Below, piece by piece: positions 19,194-27,016 of a DNA stretch of 64,000 nt. The notes under the pieces were generated by a model. That model searched no databases. It was not told the DNA's origin and saw only the letters and a program-made list of their open reading frames with translations. Both the position numbers and the translations under genes were made by a program. Within the stretch, counting starts at the first letter, position 1; each line of letters opens with the position of its first letter. The stretch is from NCBI GenBank assembly GCA_021775755.1, contig JAJFHE010000033.1, forward strand, positions 1 through 64,000, written 5' to 3'. This DNA comes from Hyphomicrobiales bacterium (GTDB lineage: Bacteria; Pseudomonadota; Alphaproteobacteria; Rhizobiales; JAJFHB01).

Positions 19194-20909
19194 GTGAACC
19201 GTCAGTTACGCAGGCGTGAGGAGCGCAGCAAACGCAAAGGTGGCCAGTCGGAGATTGGCGAAACGCTGAAGTCCGTTGAACTGCTGATCAAAACCGGCCG
19301 GCTGGTCAAAGCACGCCGCGATTGCGAAGAAGCGCTGGCCGCATTTCCCGACAGCTGCGAGCTGCACCAGGCGCTGGGTGTTGTGCACCAGACCCGCAAC
19401 GACTTGCCCGATGCGATTGCAAGCTACACCGCTGCCACGAAGGCCGATCCGAAACATCTTCCCGCCTGGGTCAATCTCGGCGTCTGCGCCCGCGCGGCCA
19501 AAGACACCGCAACGGCGATGCAGGCCTTCGACCGTGCACTTGAGATCGATCCCAACTCTCTGCATGCCCATTACAATCGCGCGCTTTTGCTCTGTGACCT
19601 CAAACAGATGGACGAGGCGGTGAGCGCATTGAAGAAATCGGTAGAGCTCAAGCCCGACTTCGCCGATGCGCATTATCAGCTCGGCTTCCTGCATGAGCTG
19701 GCGGAACGCTATGACGACGCAATCTCGTCATATGAAACCGCGGCGCGTCACAATCCGACAAGCTCGGCCATTGAGTTGGCGCTCGGCAACTGTCTACAGG
19801 TCATCGGACGCTTTGAGCCCGCCGCCACGCATCTGCGCAAGGCGATCAGCCTCAAGCCGGGTGCCGGGCGCGCCCATTATATGCTGGCCTATTCCGATCA
19901 GGCCGACGCATCGCAAGAGGCGCGTGACCGGATCGACCGCATTGCCGGCGGCGCAAACCTCGCACTGGAAGACAGAACCTATGCCCAATTCGCCGCCGCC
20001 CGGCTGCATGAACGCGCCGGCGACACGGAAAAGGCATTCGCGCATTACAAGGCGGGCAACGATCTGCGCGGCGCCGGCACACGGTTTGACTCAAGCGCCA
20101 TGAAGGCGTTGCCCGACGCGATCGCCGAAATCTTCGACATGAACTTCTTTGCCCGCCACTGCGCCTGCGGAGACGAGACCGAACAACCGGTATTCGTCGT
20201 CGGCATGCCGCGCTCGGGCACCACGCTTGTCGAACAGATCGTTGCAAGCCATCCGCGCGCAGCAGGTGTCGGCGAGCTTGCCAACATGCAGGCGATCGGT
20301 GCGGTGCCAGGCGATACCGGCCCCGATCAGCCGCCCTATCCGGCGAACCTTGCCGCGGTCACCGACGACTTCATAACGGGCCTTGCGGGGAAGTATCTCC
20401 AAAGCTATCCCGAGCGCGCCCGGCCCTTCGACCGGGTCATCGATAAAACACCGGGCAACGCCCTGCTGATCGGGCTGCTGGCGGTCATGTTTCCCAATGC
20501 CCGGTTCATCCACTGCCGGCGCGATCCGCTCGACAGCTGCTGGTCCGTCTACTGCCACAACTTCATCACCCATCTGCCTTATGCGTGCGACCTTGCAGAG
20601 ATCGGTCTTTACTACGACGGATACGCACAAATCATGCAGCACTGGCAGCGCGTCCTGCCCGGGCGCATCCTCGATGTGGAATACGGAGAACTCGTTGCCA
20701 CCCCGGATACGGGGATCCGCGCGATTATCGATTACTGCAGCCTTGAGTGGGACGAGCAGTGCCTTGCGTTCCACGAAACGGAGCGCGGCGTTCATTCATC
20801 AAGCCTTTGGCAGGTCCGCAAACCGGTCTTCACCACGTCCGTCGGCCGCTGGAAAACCTACGAGACGCATCTCGGTCCGCTGAAGGAAACATTGTCGGAC
20901 TGGGTCTAA
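19194..20909 (+). CDS. TPR-repeat sulfotransferase
   Basis: 571 residues from a GTG start. Residues 25-270 hold six or more tetratricopeptide repeats (for example AWVNLGVCARAAKDTATAMQAFDRAL, quoted here in part: DTATAMQAFDRALEIDPNS). The C-terminal half is a sulfotransferase: the PAPS-binding loop PVFVVGMPRSGTTLVEQI lies near residue 335 and a downstream FIHCRRDPLDSCWS block resembles the 3'-phosphate-binding segment. The family transfers sulfate from PAPS to small molecules, polysaccharide or protein; the acceptor is unknown. No PAPS-synthesis gene is adjacent. It stands alone between two divergent or convergent units and ends at a strong hairpin. Confidence 0.88.
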   Translation: MNRQLRRREERSKRKGGQSEIGETLKSVELLIKTGRLVKARRDCEEALAAFPDSCELHQALGVVHQTRNDLPDAIASYTAATKADPKHLPAWVNLGVCARAAKDTATAMQAFDRALEIDPNSLHAHYNRALLLCDLKQMDEAVSALKKSVELKPDFADAHYQLGFLHELAERYDDAISSYETAARHNPTSSAIELALGNCLQVIGRFEPAATHLRKAISLKPGAGRAHYMLAYSDQADASQEARDRIDRIAGGANLALEDRTYAQFAAARLHERAGDTEKAFAHYKAGNDLRGAGTRFDSSAMKALPDAIAEIFDMNFFARHCACGDETEQPVFVVGMPRSGTTLVEQIVASHPRAAGVGELANMQAIGAVPGDTGPDQPPYPANLAAVTDDFITGLAGKYLQSYPERARPFDRVIDKTPGNALLIGLLAVMFPNARFIHCRRDPLDSCWSVYCHNFITHLPYACDLAEIGLYYDGYAQIMQHWQRVLPGRILDVEYGELVATPDTGIRAIIDYCSLEWDEQCLAFHETERGVHSSSLWQVRKPVFTTSVGRWKTYETHLGPLKETLSDWV

Positions 20910-20917
20910 AAAAGGAA

Positions 20918-20940
20918 AACGCCCCGCAAGGCGGAGCGTT
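20918..20940 (-). terminator. Intrinsic terminator after fliI-fliJ (possibly bidirectional)
   Basis: AACGC-c-CCGC-AAG-GCGG-a-GCGTT forms a 9-bp stem with one mismatch. On the minus strand the stem is followed by TTTTCCTTTTTT, the classic arrangement for ending fliI-fliJ transcripts. The plus-strand sulfotransferase gene ends 9 bases before the stem. Confidence 0.75.
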
Positions 20941-20973
20941 CCTCAATTTGCTGCAGACCGGCCGGGCCGGTGA

Positions 20974-21396
20974 TCAGCCGGTTACAGATTCCCGGCGATG
21001 CATGTCGAGAGCGATGTCATCGAGCTCTGCCTGTTCGGCGTCTTCCAGTTCCTCGCGCTTGCGGTCCTGGTCGCGCTCCTGCATCAGCTCATGCTTTTTG
21101 AATTCGGTATAGACCTCGCTGAACTGCTCCTTGGCCTCGTTGAGCTGTAGCTCAAGGTCTTCTATCGAGCGCAGGAGATTGTTGCGGCGGTCGAGCGCTG
21201 CCTTCGCGAAGGTCGGATAGGCATAGTGCGTCACGTCGGTGATGCCGGCACGCTCCTGCTCGGCGAGAATCTGCTGATCCAGTTCCTGCTCCATGCGCCG
21301 GAAATCGGCGATCATTGCTTCAATTTCGGCGATCTGACGTCTCTTTTCGTCGACCTGGAACCGGTGGAGGCGAACAAGTGTATCCCTCGACTTCAT
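20974..21396 (-). CDS. fliJ: Flagellar export protein FliJ
   Basis: 140 residues, almost entirely coiled coil and highly charged (for example RQIAEIEAMIADFRRMEQEL). This is the alphaproteobacterial FliJ form: FliJ sits in the FliI ring as a stalk and helps couple ATP hydrolysis to export. The start overlaps the fliI stop (TAATG). Sequence alone is weakly diagnostic, but position, size and coiled-coil character agree. Confidence 0.88.
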   Translation of the reverse strand: MKSRDTLVRLHRFQVDEKRRQIAEIEAMIADFRRMEQELDQQILAEQERAGITDVTHYAYPTFAKAALDRRNNLLRSIEDLELQLNEAKEQFSEVYTEFKKHELMQERDQDRKREELEDAEQAELDDIALDMHRRESVTG

Positions 21397-22742
21397 TACT
21401 CTAGCCCTTTGTACTCATCTACTGTTTCACTCTCGCTGTCCAAAATCCTCGCCAGTTCGGCGTAGCCCTCCTCCAGAGACGTAACGTCGTCCTTCGTCTG
21501 GGACAGGAATTCTTCGAGCATCGGCTGATACCGCATTGCCTCATCGACCTTGGCATCGCTGCCGGGGCGATAGGCCCCCAATCTAATCAACTCCTCCATG
21601 TCGTCATAAGTCGACAGTAACTCGCGGGCCCGCAGGACATATGGAAAGGTCTGCGGGTCGACACAACGTGGCATTGTACGCGAGACTGATTTCAAAACAT
21701 TAATGGCAGGGAATCTTCCGCGTTCCGCAATAGCACGCTCCATAACAACGTGGCCGTCCAGAATGCCTCGTACCGCATCCGAAACGGGCTCGTTGTGGTC
21801 GTCGCCCTCGACAAGCACTGTGAAGAGCCCGGTTATCGACCCTTCGCCGACACCCGGCCCGGCACGTTCCAGAAGCTTCGGCAGTTCGGAGAACACGGTC
21901 GGCGTATAGCCCTTGCTGGTTGGCGGTTCGCCGCCGGAAAGTCCGATCTCGCGCTGTGACATGGCAAATCGAGTGATACTGTCCATCAAACACAGAACGT
22001 CCTTGCCCTGATCGCGGAAATACTCTGACAGCGTCATGGTGAGATACGCAGCCTGACGGCGCATGAGGGCCGGCTCGTCCGACGTCGACACGACGACAAT
22101 GCTGCGCTTCAGCCCCGCTTCGGCCAGATCGTCCTGGATGAATTCCTGCACTTCGCGGCCGCGCTCGCCGATCAGGCCGATGACCGATACATCGCACTGT
22201 GTATTGCGCGCCAGCATGGAGAACAGCACCGACTTGCCGACGCCCGAGCCGGCAAAGATGCCAAGCCTCTGCCCCTTGCAGCAGGTCACGAATGTGTTCA
22301 GTGCGCGCACGCCAAGGTCCATCGGCGGGCCGACGCGGCCGCGCGCATGAGCCGCCGGCGGTGCACTGCGCAAGCTGTATGACATCTCGCCGTTGACGAT
22401 CGGGCCTTTGCCGTCGATCGGCTCGCCCATGGCGTTGACGACACGGCCAAGCCATGCATCGCACGGGCTCACCCGCATTTCAGACTGCTCGACCACCGCC
22501 TTGCAGCCCATATGAACGCCTTCCAGGTCGGCGAACGGCAGGCACAGCGCCCGATCGCCGCGGAATCCGACAATCTCGCACGGGACGGGATCACGGCCGC
22601 GTCCATGCACCGTGACGCGCGAGCCAATGCCCATGACCTGCATTGGGCCGGCGATTTCGACCAGCAATCCCTGCACGCCCACGACGCGGCCGTAATATTC
22701 GACCGCGGAGAGTGCTTCGATCTCGCTAATCAGTGCCTTCAA
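21396..22742 (-). CDS. fliI: Flagellum-specific ATPase FliI
   Basis: 448 residues, related to the F1-ATPase beta subunit. Walker A is [15 protein letters not shown] (about residue 170), followed by [13 protein letters not shown] and the Walker B segment [17 protein letters not shown]. It powers the unfolding and release step of flagellar export. The start is a TTG at 22742; AGGGGA lies 8 bases upstream on the minus strand and the reading [11 protein letters not shown] fits the family start. It is the first gene of fliI-fliJ, divergent from ctrA. Confidence 0.96.
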   Translation of the reverse strand: MKALISEIEALSAVEYYGRVVGVQGLLVEIAGPMQVMGIGSRVTVHGRGRDPVPCEIVGFRGDRALCLPFADLEGVHMGCKAVVEQSEMRVSPCDAWLGRVVNAMGEPIDGKGPIVNGEMSYSLRSAPPAAHARGRVGPPMDLGVRALNTFVTCCKGQRLGIFAGSGVGKSVLFSMLARNTQCDVSVIGLIGERGREVQEFIQDDLAEAGLKRSIVVVSTSDEPALMRRQAAYLTMTLSEYFRDQGKDVLCLMDSITRFAMSQREIGLSGGEPPTSKGYTPTVFSELPKLLERAGPGVGEGSITGLFTVLVEGDDHNEPVSDAVRGILDGHVVMERAIAERGRFPAINVLKSVSRTMPRCVDPQTFPYVLRARELLSTYDDMEELIRLGAYRPGSDAKVDEAMRYQPMLEEFLSQTKDDVTSLEEGYAELARILDSESETVDEYKGLE

Positions 22743-22829
22743 AACGGCTTTCCCCTGCTCCCCGAGCGTTCCGTGCTTCCCAGAATCAACAGAATCACCT
22801 ATTCAGTAAGGTATAATGCCTTTGATGCT

Positions 22830-22844
22830 TTAAGGCACAGTAAA
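22830..22844 (-). promoter_or_regulatory. Candidate CtrA box upstream of fliI
   Basis: On the minus strand TTTA-CTGTGCC-TTAA matches TTAA-N7-TTAA at seven of eight bases, about 90 bases before the fliI start. Early flagellar genes are CtrA targets in related bacteria. Confidence 0.4.
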
Positions 22845-22984
22845 CCCTGTTTCATTTCGTTCAGTCGATGCCGTGTGACAAGGACTGCGTGCACCAGCCG
22901 TTGCGCCAGGCCTAACGGAGGGAGTCGGTTCCGCAGCCGTTTTGGAGTCTATCCTAAGGGTAATCTCGCAAGTATTAGATTTTG

Positions 22985-23019
22985 TTAACCAATTGTCGCG
23001 TATCTTAACAATTGGATAA
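22985..23019 (+). promoter_or_regulatory. ctrA: CtrA-like half-site cluster and inverted repeat before ctrA
   Basis: GTTAACCAATTGT and CTTAACAATTGG face each other, giving the inverted repeat CCAATTGT (22989-22996) / ACAATTGG (23008-23015). The second half site extends to TTAA-N7-ATAA. It ends 80 bases before the ctrA start, suitable for autoregulation or SciP/CtrA control. Confidence 0.5.
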
Positions 23020-23098
23020 AACCAGTAGGTTACCCATGCGTCGGCACGCCGGCTCGCCGCCGTAACGGCCCAGAAGGGCAAGGTAAAAGGGGATTCGA

Positions 23099-23806
23099 AT
23101 GAGAGTTCTGCTGATCGAGGACGACAGCGCGACAGCGCAGAGCATTGAACTGATGCTCAAGTCTGAGGGTTTCAACGTATACACCACCGATCTCGGTGAA
23201 GAAGGCGTCGACCTGGGAAAATTGTATGATTACGATATCATACTGCTCGATTTGAACCTGCCCGATATGAGCGGGTACGAGGTTCTGAAAACGCTCCGCG
23301 TCGCCAAGGTCAACACTCCGATTTTGATCCTTTCCGGTCTGGCGGGCATTGAGAACAAGGTTCGTGGCCTCGGCTTTGGCGCTGACGACTACATGACCAA
23401 GCCGTTCCACAAGGACGAGCTCGTTGCACGGATTCACGCCATCGTGCGCCGCTCCAAGGGACACTCTCAGTCGGTCATCTCAACCGGCGATCTCAAGGTC
23501 AATCTCGATACCAAGACTGTCGAGGTCAACACCCAGCGCGTGCATCTGACGGGCAAGGAATACCAGATGCTCGAGCTGCTCTCTCTGCGCAAGGGCACGA
23601 CGCTGACCAAGGAGATGTTCCTCAATCATCTTTATGGCGGCATGGACGAGCCAGAACTCAAGATTATCGATGTGTTCATCTGCAAGCTGCGCAAGAAGCT
23701 TGCCGCGGCAACGCAGGGCAAGCACTACATCGAAACCGTCTGGGGCCGTGGCTATGTGCTGCGCGATCCGCTGGAGGAAGGCGAAGACATCAGGGAATCC
23801 GCCTGA
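23099..23806 (+). CDS. ctrA: Cell-cycle response regulator CtrA
   Basis: 235 residues. The receiver domain has the acidic pocket EDD at residues 7-9, the phosphoacceptor D51 in [15 protein letters not shown] and the conserved KPF lysine near residue 103. The winged-helix DNA-binding domain carries the highly conserved CtrA block [20 protein letters not shown] and GRGYVLRDP. CtrA is the master regulator of the alphaproteobacterial cell cycle, flagellar synthesis and chemotaxis, phosphorylated through CckA and ChpT. The C-terminus ends in SA, similar to but not the same as the AA degron of Caulobacter CtrA. Its own promoter region carries GANTC and TTAA motifs, and an intrinsic terminator follows. 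Confidence 0.98.
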   Translation: MRVLLIEDDSATAQSIELMLKSEGFNVYTTDLGEEGVDLGKLYDYDIILLDLNLPDMSGYEVLKTLRVAKVNTPILILSGLAGIENKVRGLGFGADDYMTKPFHKDELVARIHAIVRRSKGHSQSVISTGDLKVNLDTKTVEVNTQRVHLTGKEYQMLELLSLRKGTTLTKEMFLNHLYGGMDEPELKIIDVFICKLRKKLAAATQGKHYIETVWGRGYVLRDPLEEGEDIRESA

Positions 23807-23834
23807 ACAGCCAATCCCTTAGAGAACAAACCGC

Positions 23835-23863
23835 AAAGCCCCGGACAAGGTCCGGGGCTTTTC
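23835..23863 (+). terminator. Intrinsic terminator of ctrA
   Basis: GCCCCGGAC-AAG-GTCCGGGGC is a perfect 9-bp stem flanked by AAA and TTTT, a textbook rho-independent terminator 29 bases after ctrA. The upstream A run makes it usable for the minus-strand cheR transcript approaching from the other side. Confidence 0.88.
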
Positions 23864-23924
23864 GTTTCTGCAGTCAGGTAAGGCCATGAAGCCGTACAAA
23901 AGTACGGCGATGTACTTGCCGGCG

Positions 23925-24803
23925 TCAGCCCGCGCGTTGGATGGAAGTAAGCGGCAGGACCTGAGCCGAGGGAGCCGCTGGCTGCGCCGCGGCATCGGCG
24001 CGGCGGTACAGCCCCTTGGCGCCTGGAACCGGCGCGAACATATCGGTAATACCGATGACGGTTTCCGCCGCACCCAGCACAAGATACCCGTCCGGTGCAA
24101 GGCGTGCGGCTATGCGCCTGAGCACATCGCCCTTCGTTTCGGTATCGAAATAAATCAGCACATTGCGGCAGTAAACAATGTCGAACGTGCCCAGGTGTGC
24201 AAATTCCTCAAGCAGATTGAGGCTGCGGTACTGCACCATGGCGCGCAACGCGGCATCGACCTGCCACATCTCGCCATGCTGTTGAAAATACTTCACCAGA
24301 AGCGTGACCGGCATGCCGCGCTGCACTTCGAACTGGCTGTACATACCGGCCTTGGCTTTCTCAAGCACTTCGCCGCTCAGGTCGGTACCGATTATATCGA
24401 TCGACCAGTTCAGCACCTTGTCGGACATTTCCTTCAGGCACATGGCGAGCGAATAAGGCTCCTGCCCGGTTGAACACGCAGCACACCAGATGCGCATCTT
24501 GCGCTGAATTCGCCGCGCCTCCGTGAGACCCGGGACCATCACTTCGCGAAACAGTTCGAACGGCGTATTGTCGCGTAAAAAGAACGACTCATTGGTCGTC
24601 ATGGCTTCCGTAACATCAGCCTGTAAAGGCTCGCTACCGAGCTTGCGCAACTCCGCAATCAGAGCCTCCAGCGATGCCAGTCCGCGCTCGCGAACGATCG
24701 GAGTCAACCGGCTTTCAAGCAGGTATTCCTTGCCCGGCGCCAGCACCAGACCGGACCGCTTCTTCAGCAGTTGACCTATGAACTCGTATTCACTGGGTTG
24801 CAT
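23925..24803 (-). CDS. cheR: Chemotaxis protein methyltransferase CheR
   Basis: 292 residues from the ATG at 24803 (TGATG overlap with the cheB stop). The N-terminal helical domain leads to TTNESFFLRD, then SAM motif I IWCAACSTGQEPYSLAM and the FDIVYCRNVLIYFD segment. CheR methylates glutamates of chemoreceptors with SAM. The computed ORF extends 23 residues upstream inside cheB, and that extension is not conserved. It is the last gene of the che operon; the chemoreceptors themselves are not in the window. Confidence 0.95.
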   Translation of the reverse strand: MQPSEYEFIGQLLKKRSGLVLAPGKEYLLESRLTPIVRERGLASLEALIAELRKLGSEPLQADVTEAMTTNESFFLRDNTPFELFREVMVPGLTEARRIQRKMRIWCAACSTGQEPYSLAMCLKEMSDKVLNWSIDIIGTDLSGEVLEKAKAGMYSQFEVQRGMPVTLLVKYFQQHGEMWQVDAALRAMVQYRSLNLLEEFAHLGTFDIVYCRNVLIYFDTETKGDVLRRIAARLAPDGYLVLGAAETVIGITDMFAPVPGAKGLYRRADAAAQPAAPSAQVLPLTSIQRAG

Positions 24804-25975
24804 CACACAACCCCCTTGAGGAACCGTACGATGCGCGGACCGATTTGCGGCAGCGGCAGGACCGCACAACAAATGCCTGCCATGGCCGCAGCGCCCGGCA
24901 TTCCCCAGACCACACTGGTCTCCTTGTCCTGGGCAACAACGTTGCCGCCCGCATCCGCGATCCGCCGGCCGCCATCGCGGCCATCGCTGCCCATACCGGT
25001 GAGAACCAGCGCCAGTGCGGCCGCTCCGTAAAGGTCGACAACGCAGTCGAACATCGGATCCACCGCCGGCTTGCAGAAATTGACCGCCGGACCTTCATCA
25101 AGCTTGACCGTGACCGCGCCATCGACGCGGTGCAGCAGAAAATGCTTCCCACCCGGCGCGACATAGATGTTGCCGTCCTTGATGACCTCGCCGTGCTCAG
25201 CCTCCTTGCACAGCCTCCCGGTGGCCGTTTCCAGATGCTTGGCGAGAATCGCCGTGAAGGTTGGCGGCATATGCTGCGTGATGACCACGGGCACCCTGTC
25301 GAGCGCCGGAGCGATTGAGCCCATCACCTCAAGTAGCGCCTGCGGTCCGCCCGTTGAGCTGCCTACCGCCAGGATACGGGGCAGACCGGGGGTCGTGCGG
25401 CGCAGCGTGAATGTCTCCTCGCCCGCCGGCGCACCGGCGGGGGCTGCTGCTGGAGCACCGGTAGCAGCCGGTGCGCGCGCGGGAACGGCGCGCGCCTCGC
25501 CTGCCGGCGCACGGACGCGCGCAAGGGCAGCACCGCCAAGGGCTCTGACTTTATCGCACAGTTCCCTCTGGAAATCGGCGGAGGTTGAAACGCCATGGTT
25601 GCCTTCCGGCTTGGCGATGTAGTCCGTCGCGCCCAGCGACAACGCCCGCATGCTGATCTCGGCATTGCGGTGTGTCAGGGTGGACGCCATGATCACTTTG
25701 AGATTGGGCCGGGCTTTCAGCAGCAGCGGCAGGGCCGTGAGCCCGTCCATCTCCGGCATTTCGATATCGAGAACAACGACGTCGGGCACGCTCTTTTCGA
25801 CATCTGCAACCGCAAGCGCGCCATTGCGATGGGACGCCACAATCTCTATGCCGGAGAGCGCATCCAGCCAGCGCGAAACAAGTCCTCTGACGACGACCGA
25901 ATCGTCAACCACCATAACTCGGATTGCGCCGCCGGCGAGCGGTGCTGTAGCGGTGGCGGTGTTGCCGGTGTTCAT
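24803..25975 (-). CDS. cheB: Chemotaxis response regulator / protein-glutamate methylesterase CheB
   Basis: 390 residues from the ATG at 25975. The receiver domain has VMVVDDSVVVR and phosphoacceptor Asp in VVVLDIEMPEMDG. A Pro/Ala-rich linker near residues 160-195 joins it to the esterase domain, which shows the catalytic triad regions: GSSTGGPQAL (Ser), ITQHMPPTFT (His) and LTGMGSDG (Asp). CheB demethylates and deamidates receptors when phosphorylated by CheA. It is coupled to cheR by a TGATG overlap. Confidence 0.96.
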   Translation of the reverse strand: MNTGNTATATAPLAGGAIRVMVVDDSVVVRGLVSRWLDALSGIEIVASHRNGALAVADVEKSVPDVVVLDIEMPEMDGLTALPLLLKARPNLKVIMASTLTHRNAEISMRALSLGATDYIAKPEGNHGVSTSADFQRELCDKVRALGGAALARVRAPAGEARAVPARAPAATGAPAAAPAGAPAGEETFTLRRTTPGLPRILAVGSSTGGPQALLEVMGSIAPALDRVPVVITQHMPPTFTAILAKHLETATGRLCKEAEHGEVIKDGNIYVAPGGKHFLLHRVDGAVTVKLDEGPAVNFCKPAVDPMFDCVVDLYGAAALALVLTGMGSDGRDGGRRIADAGGNVVAQDKETSVVWGMPGAAAMAGICCAVLPLPQIGPRIVRFLKGVV

Positions 25976-26093
25976 GAAAGATGCCCCTGTTGCCCTTGTT
26001 CTTTGCCCGTGTGCACGAAATGTGCTTTTCGACAATCTTTATGTCAGGCCGTGCCGGCGGCGATGTGGGCGCGCCGGTGAACTTTAGCGGTTG

Positions 26094-26459
26094 CTACAAA
26101 AGCCCGACCTGTTGAAATTTGGCTTCGATAATGTCTCGGTCGAATGGCTTCATAATGTACTCGTTTGCCCCGGCACCGATCGCCCGCGTAATGTGCGCAA
26201 CATCGTTTTCGGTGGTGCAAAAGACAACGATGGGCTGATCGCCATTGCGCTCACTGCGCAACGCGGCGAGAAACTCCATGCCGTCCATGATCGGCATGTT
26301 CCAGTCGAGCAGGATGGCGTCGGGCATTCCGCGCCGGCAGTACTCAAGCGCCTGCCTGCCGTCGGCGGCCTCAGCCGTATCGAATTCCATCTCTGCAAGG
26401 ATTTTGCTGGCAACCTTGCGGATGACCACACTGTCATCAACGATCAGACATTCTTTCAT
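26094..26459 (-). CDS. cheY: Chemotaxis response regulator CheY
   Basis: 121 residues, a single receiver domain: CLIVDDSVVIRK at the start, phosphoacceptor Asp in AILLDWNMPIMDG (near residue 52), Thr in VFCTTEND and the KPFD lysine near residue 104. The ATG at 26459 has AGGTGA upstream; the computed 12-residue extension is not part of the family. As part of cheA-W-Y-B-R it should be the switch-binding or phosphate-sink CheY. Confidence 0.94.
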   Translation of the reverse strand: MKECLIVDDSVVIRKVASKILAEMEFDTAEAADGRQALEYCRRGMPDAILLDWNMPIMDGMEFLAALRSERNGDQPIVVFCTTENDVAHITRAIGAGANEYIMKPFDRDIIEAKFQQVGLL

Positions 26460-26530
26460 CACGTCACCTATTCTCTCCGGCATCGGCACGCGCACAAACG
26501 CGGGCGACGCAAATCCAACAGACCATGCGG

Positions 26531-27016
26531 CTACGCCGCAACCGAGGCATGTTCCAGTCCAAATTCGAGGACGCGCACGACATCGAGAACCACCATTAAC
26601 TCGCCGTCGAGCTTGTAAACGCCGGCGGAAACTTCACGCCACGCGGGATCTAGGTTCGTCGGGTTCGGTGCCAGTGCCTGCTCCTGCAGTCGCAGCACTT
26701 CGCCCACTGCATCGATCATCAGGCCATAGGACTCGCCCTTGTATTCGATACCGACGGCCATACTGTCGCCAGCACCGTTTCGTGGCGGCAGCCCCAGGCG
26801 GCGGCGCATATCAATCGCCGTGACGATCCGGCCACGCAGATTGAGGACACCGGCAACTTCGGAATTCGACAGCGGCACTTCGGTTATTCCGTGAGGCGAA
26901 AATACGTCCTCGACTTTGAGGATTGGCAGGCCGAAGAGTTGATCTGCAATCTTCACCGTGATGAATTCGATAACTGAATCGTCTACGCCGTCCAGGGCCA
27001 AGTGGGTGGTACTCAT
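26531..27016 (-). CDS. cheW: Chemotaxis coupling protein CheW
   Basis: 161 residues with the CheW fold pattern: FITVKIADQLFGLPILKVEDV, the GVLNLRGRIVTAIDMRRRLGL core and YGLMIDAVGEVL. CheW links CheA to chemoreceptors. The start overlaps the cheA stop by four bases (ATGA), so the two are coupled. Confidence 0.96.
   Translation of the reverse strand: MSTTHLALDGVDDSVIEFITVKIADQLFGLPILKVEDVFSPHGITEVPLSNSEVAGVLNLRGRIVTAIDMRRRLGLPPRNGAGDSMAVGIEYKGESYGLMIDAVGEVLRLQEQALAPNPTNLDPAWREVSAGVYKLDGELMVVLDVVRVLEFGLEHASVAA

Larger units (their letters stand above)
22743..23098. promoter_or_regulatory. Divergent fliI / ctrA control region with GANTC and CtrA-like sites
   Basis: 356 bases without a gene. 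It contains five GANTC sites (22783, 22792, 22922, 22945 and 23092), against about one expected. In Caulobacter, GANTC methylation by CcrM controls ctrA promoter P1. Near ctrA the segment 22985-23019 has TTAACC and TTAAC half sites in a CCAATTGT/ACAATTGG inverted repeat, including TTAA-CAATTGG-ATAA. A -10-like TATAAT is at 22812. Autoregulation by CtrA and GANTC control are inferences from these motifs. Confidence 0.6.

Noticed and set aside
22811-22818. TATAAT -10 element for ctrA
   Set aside because: No matching -35 at the right distance and nearly 280 bases from the gene; not listed as a promoter.
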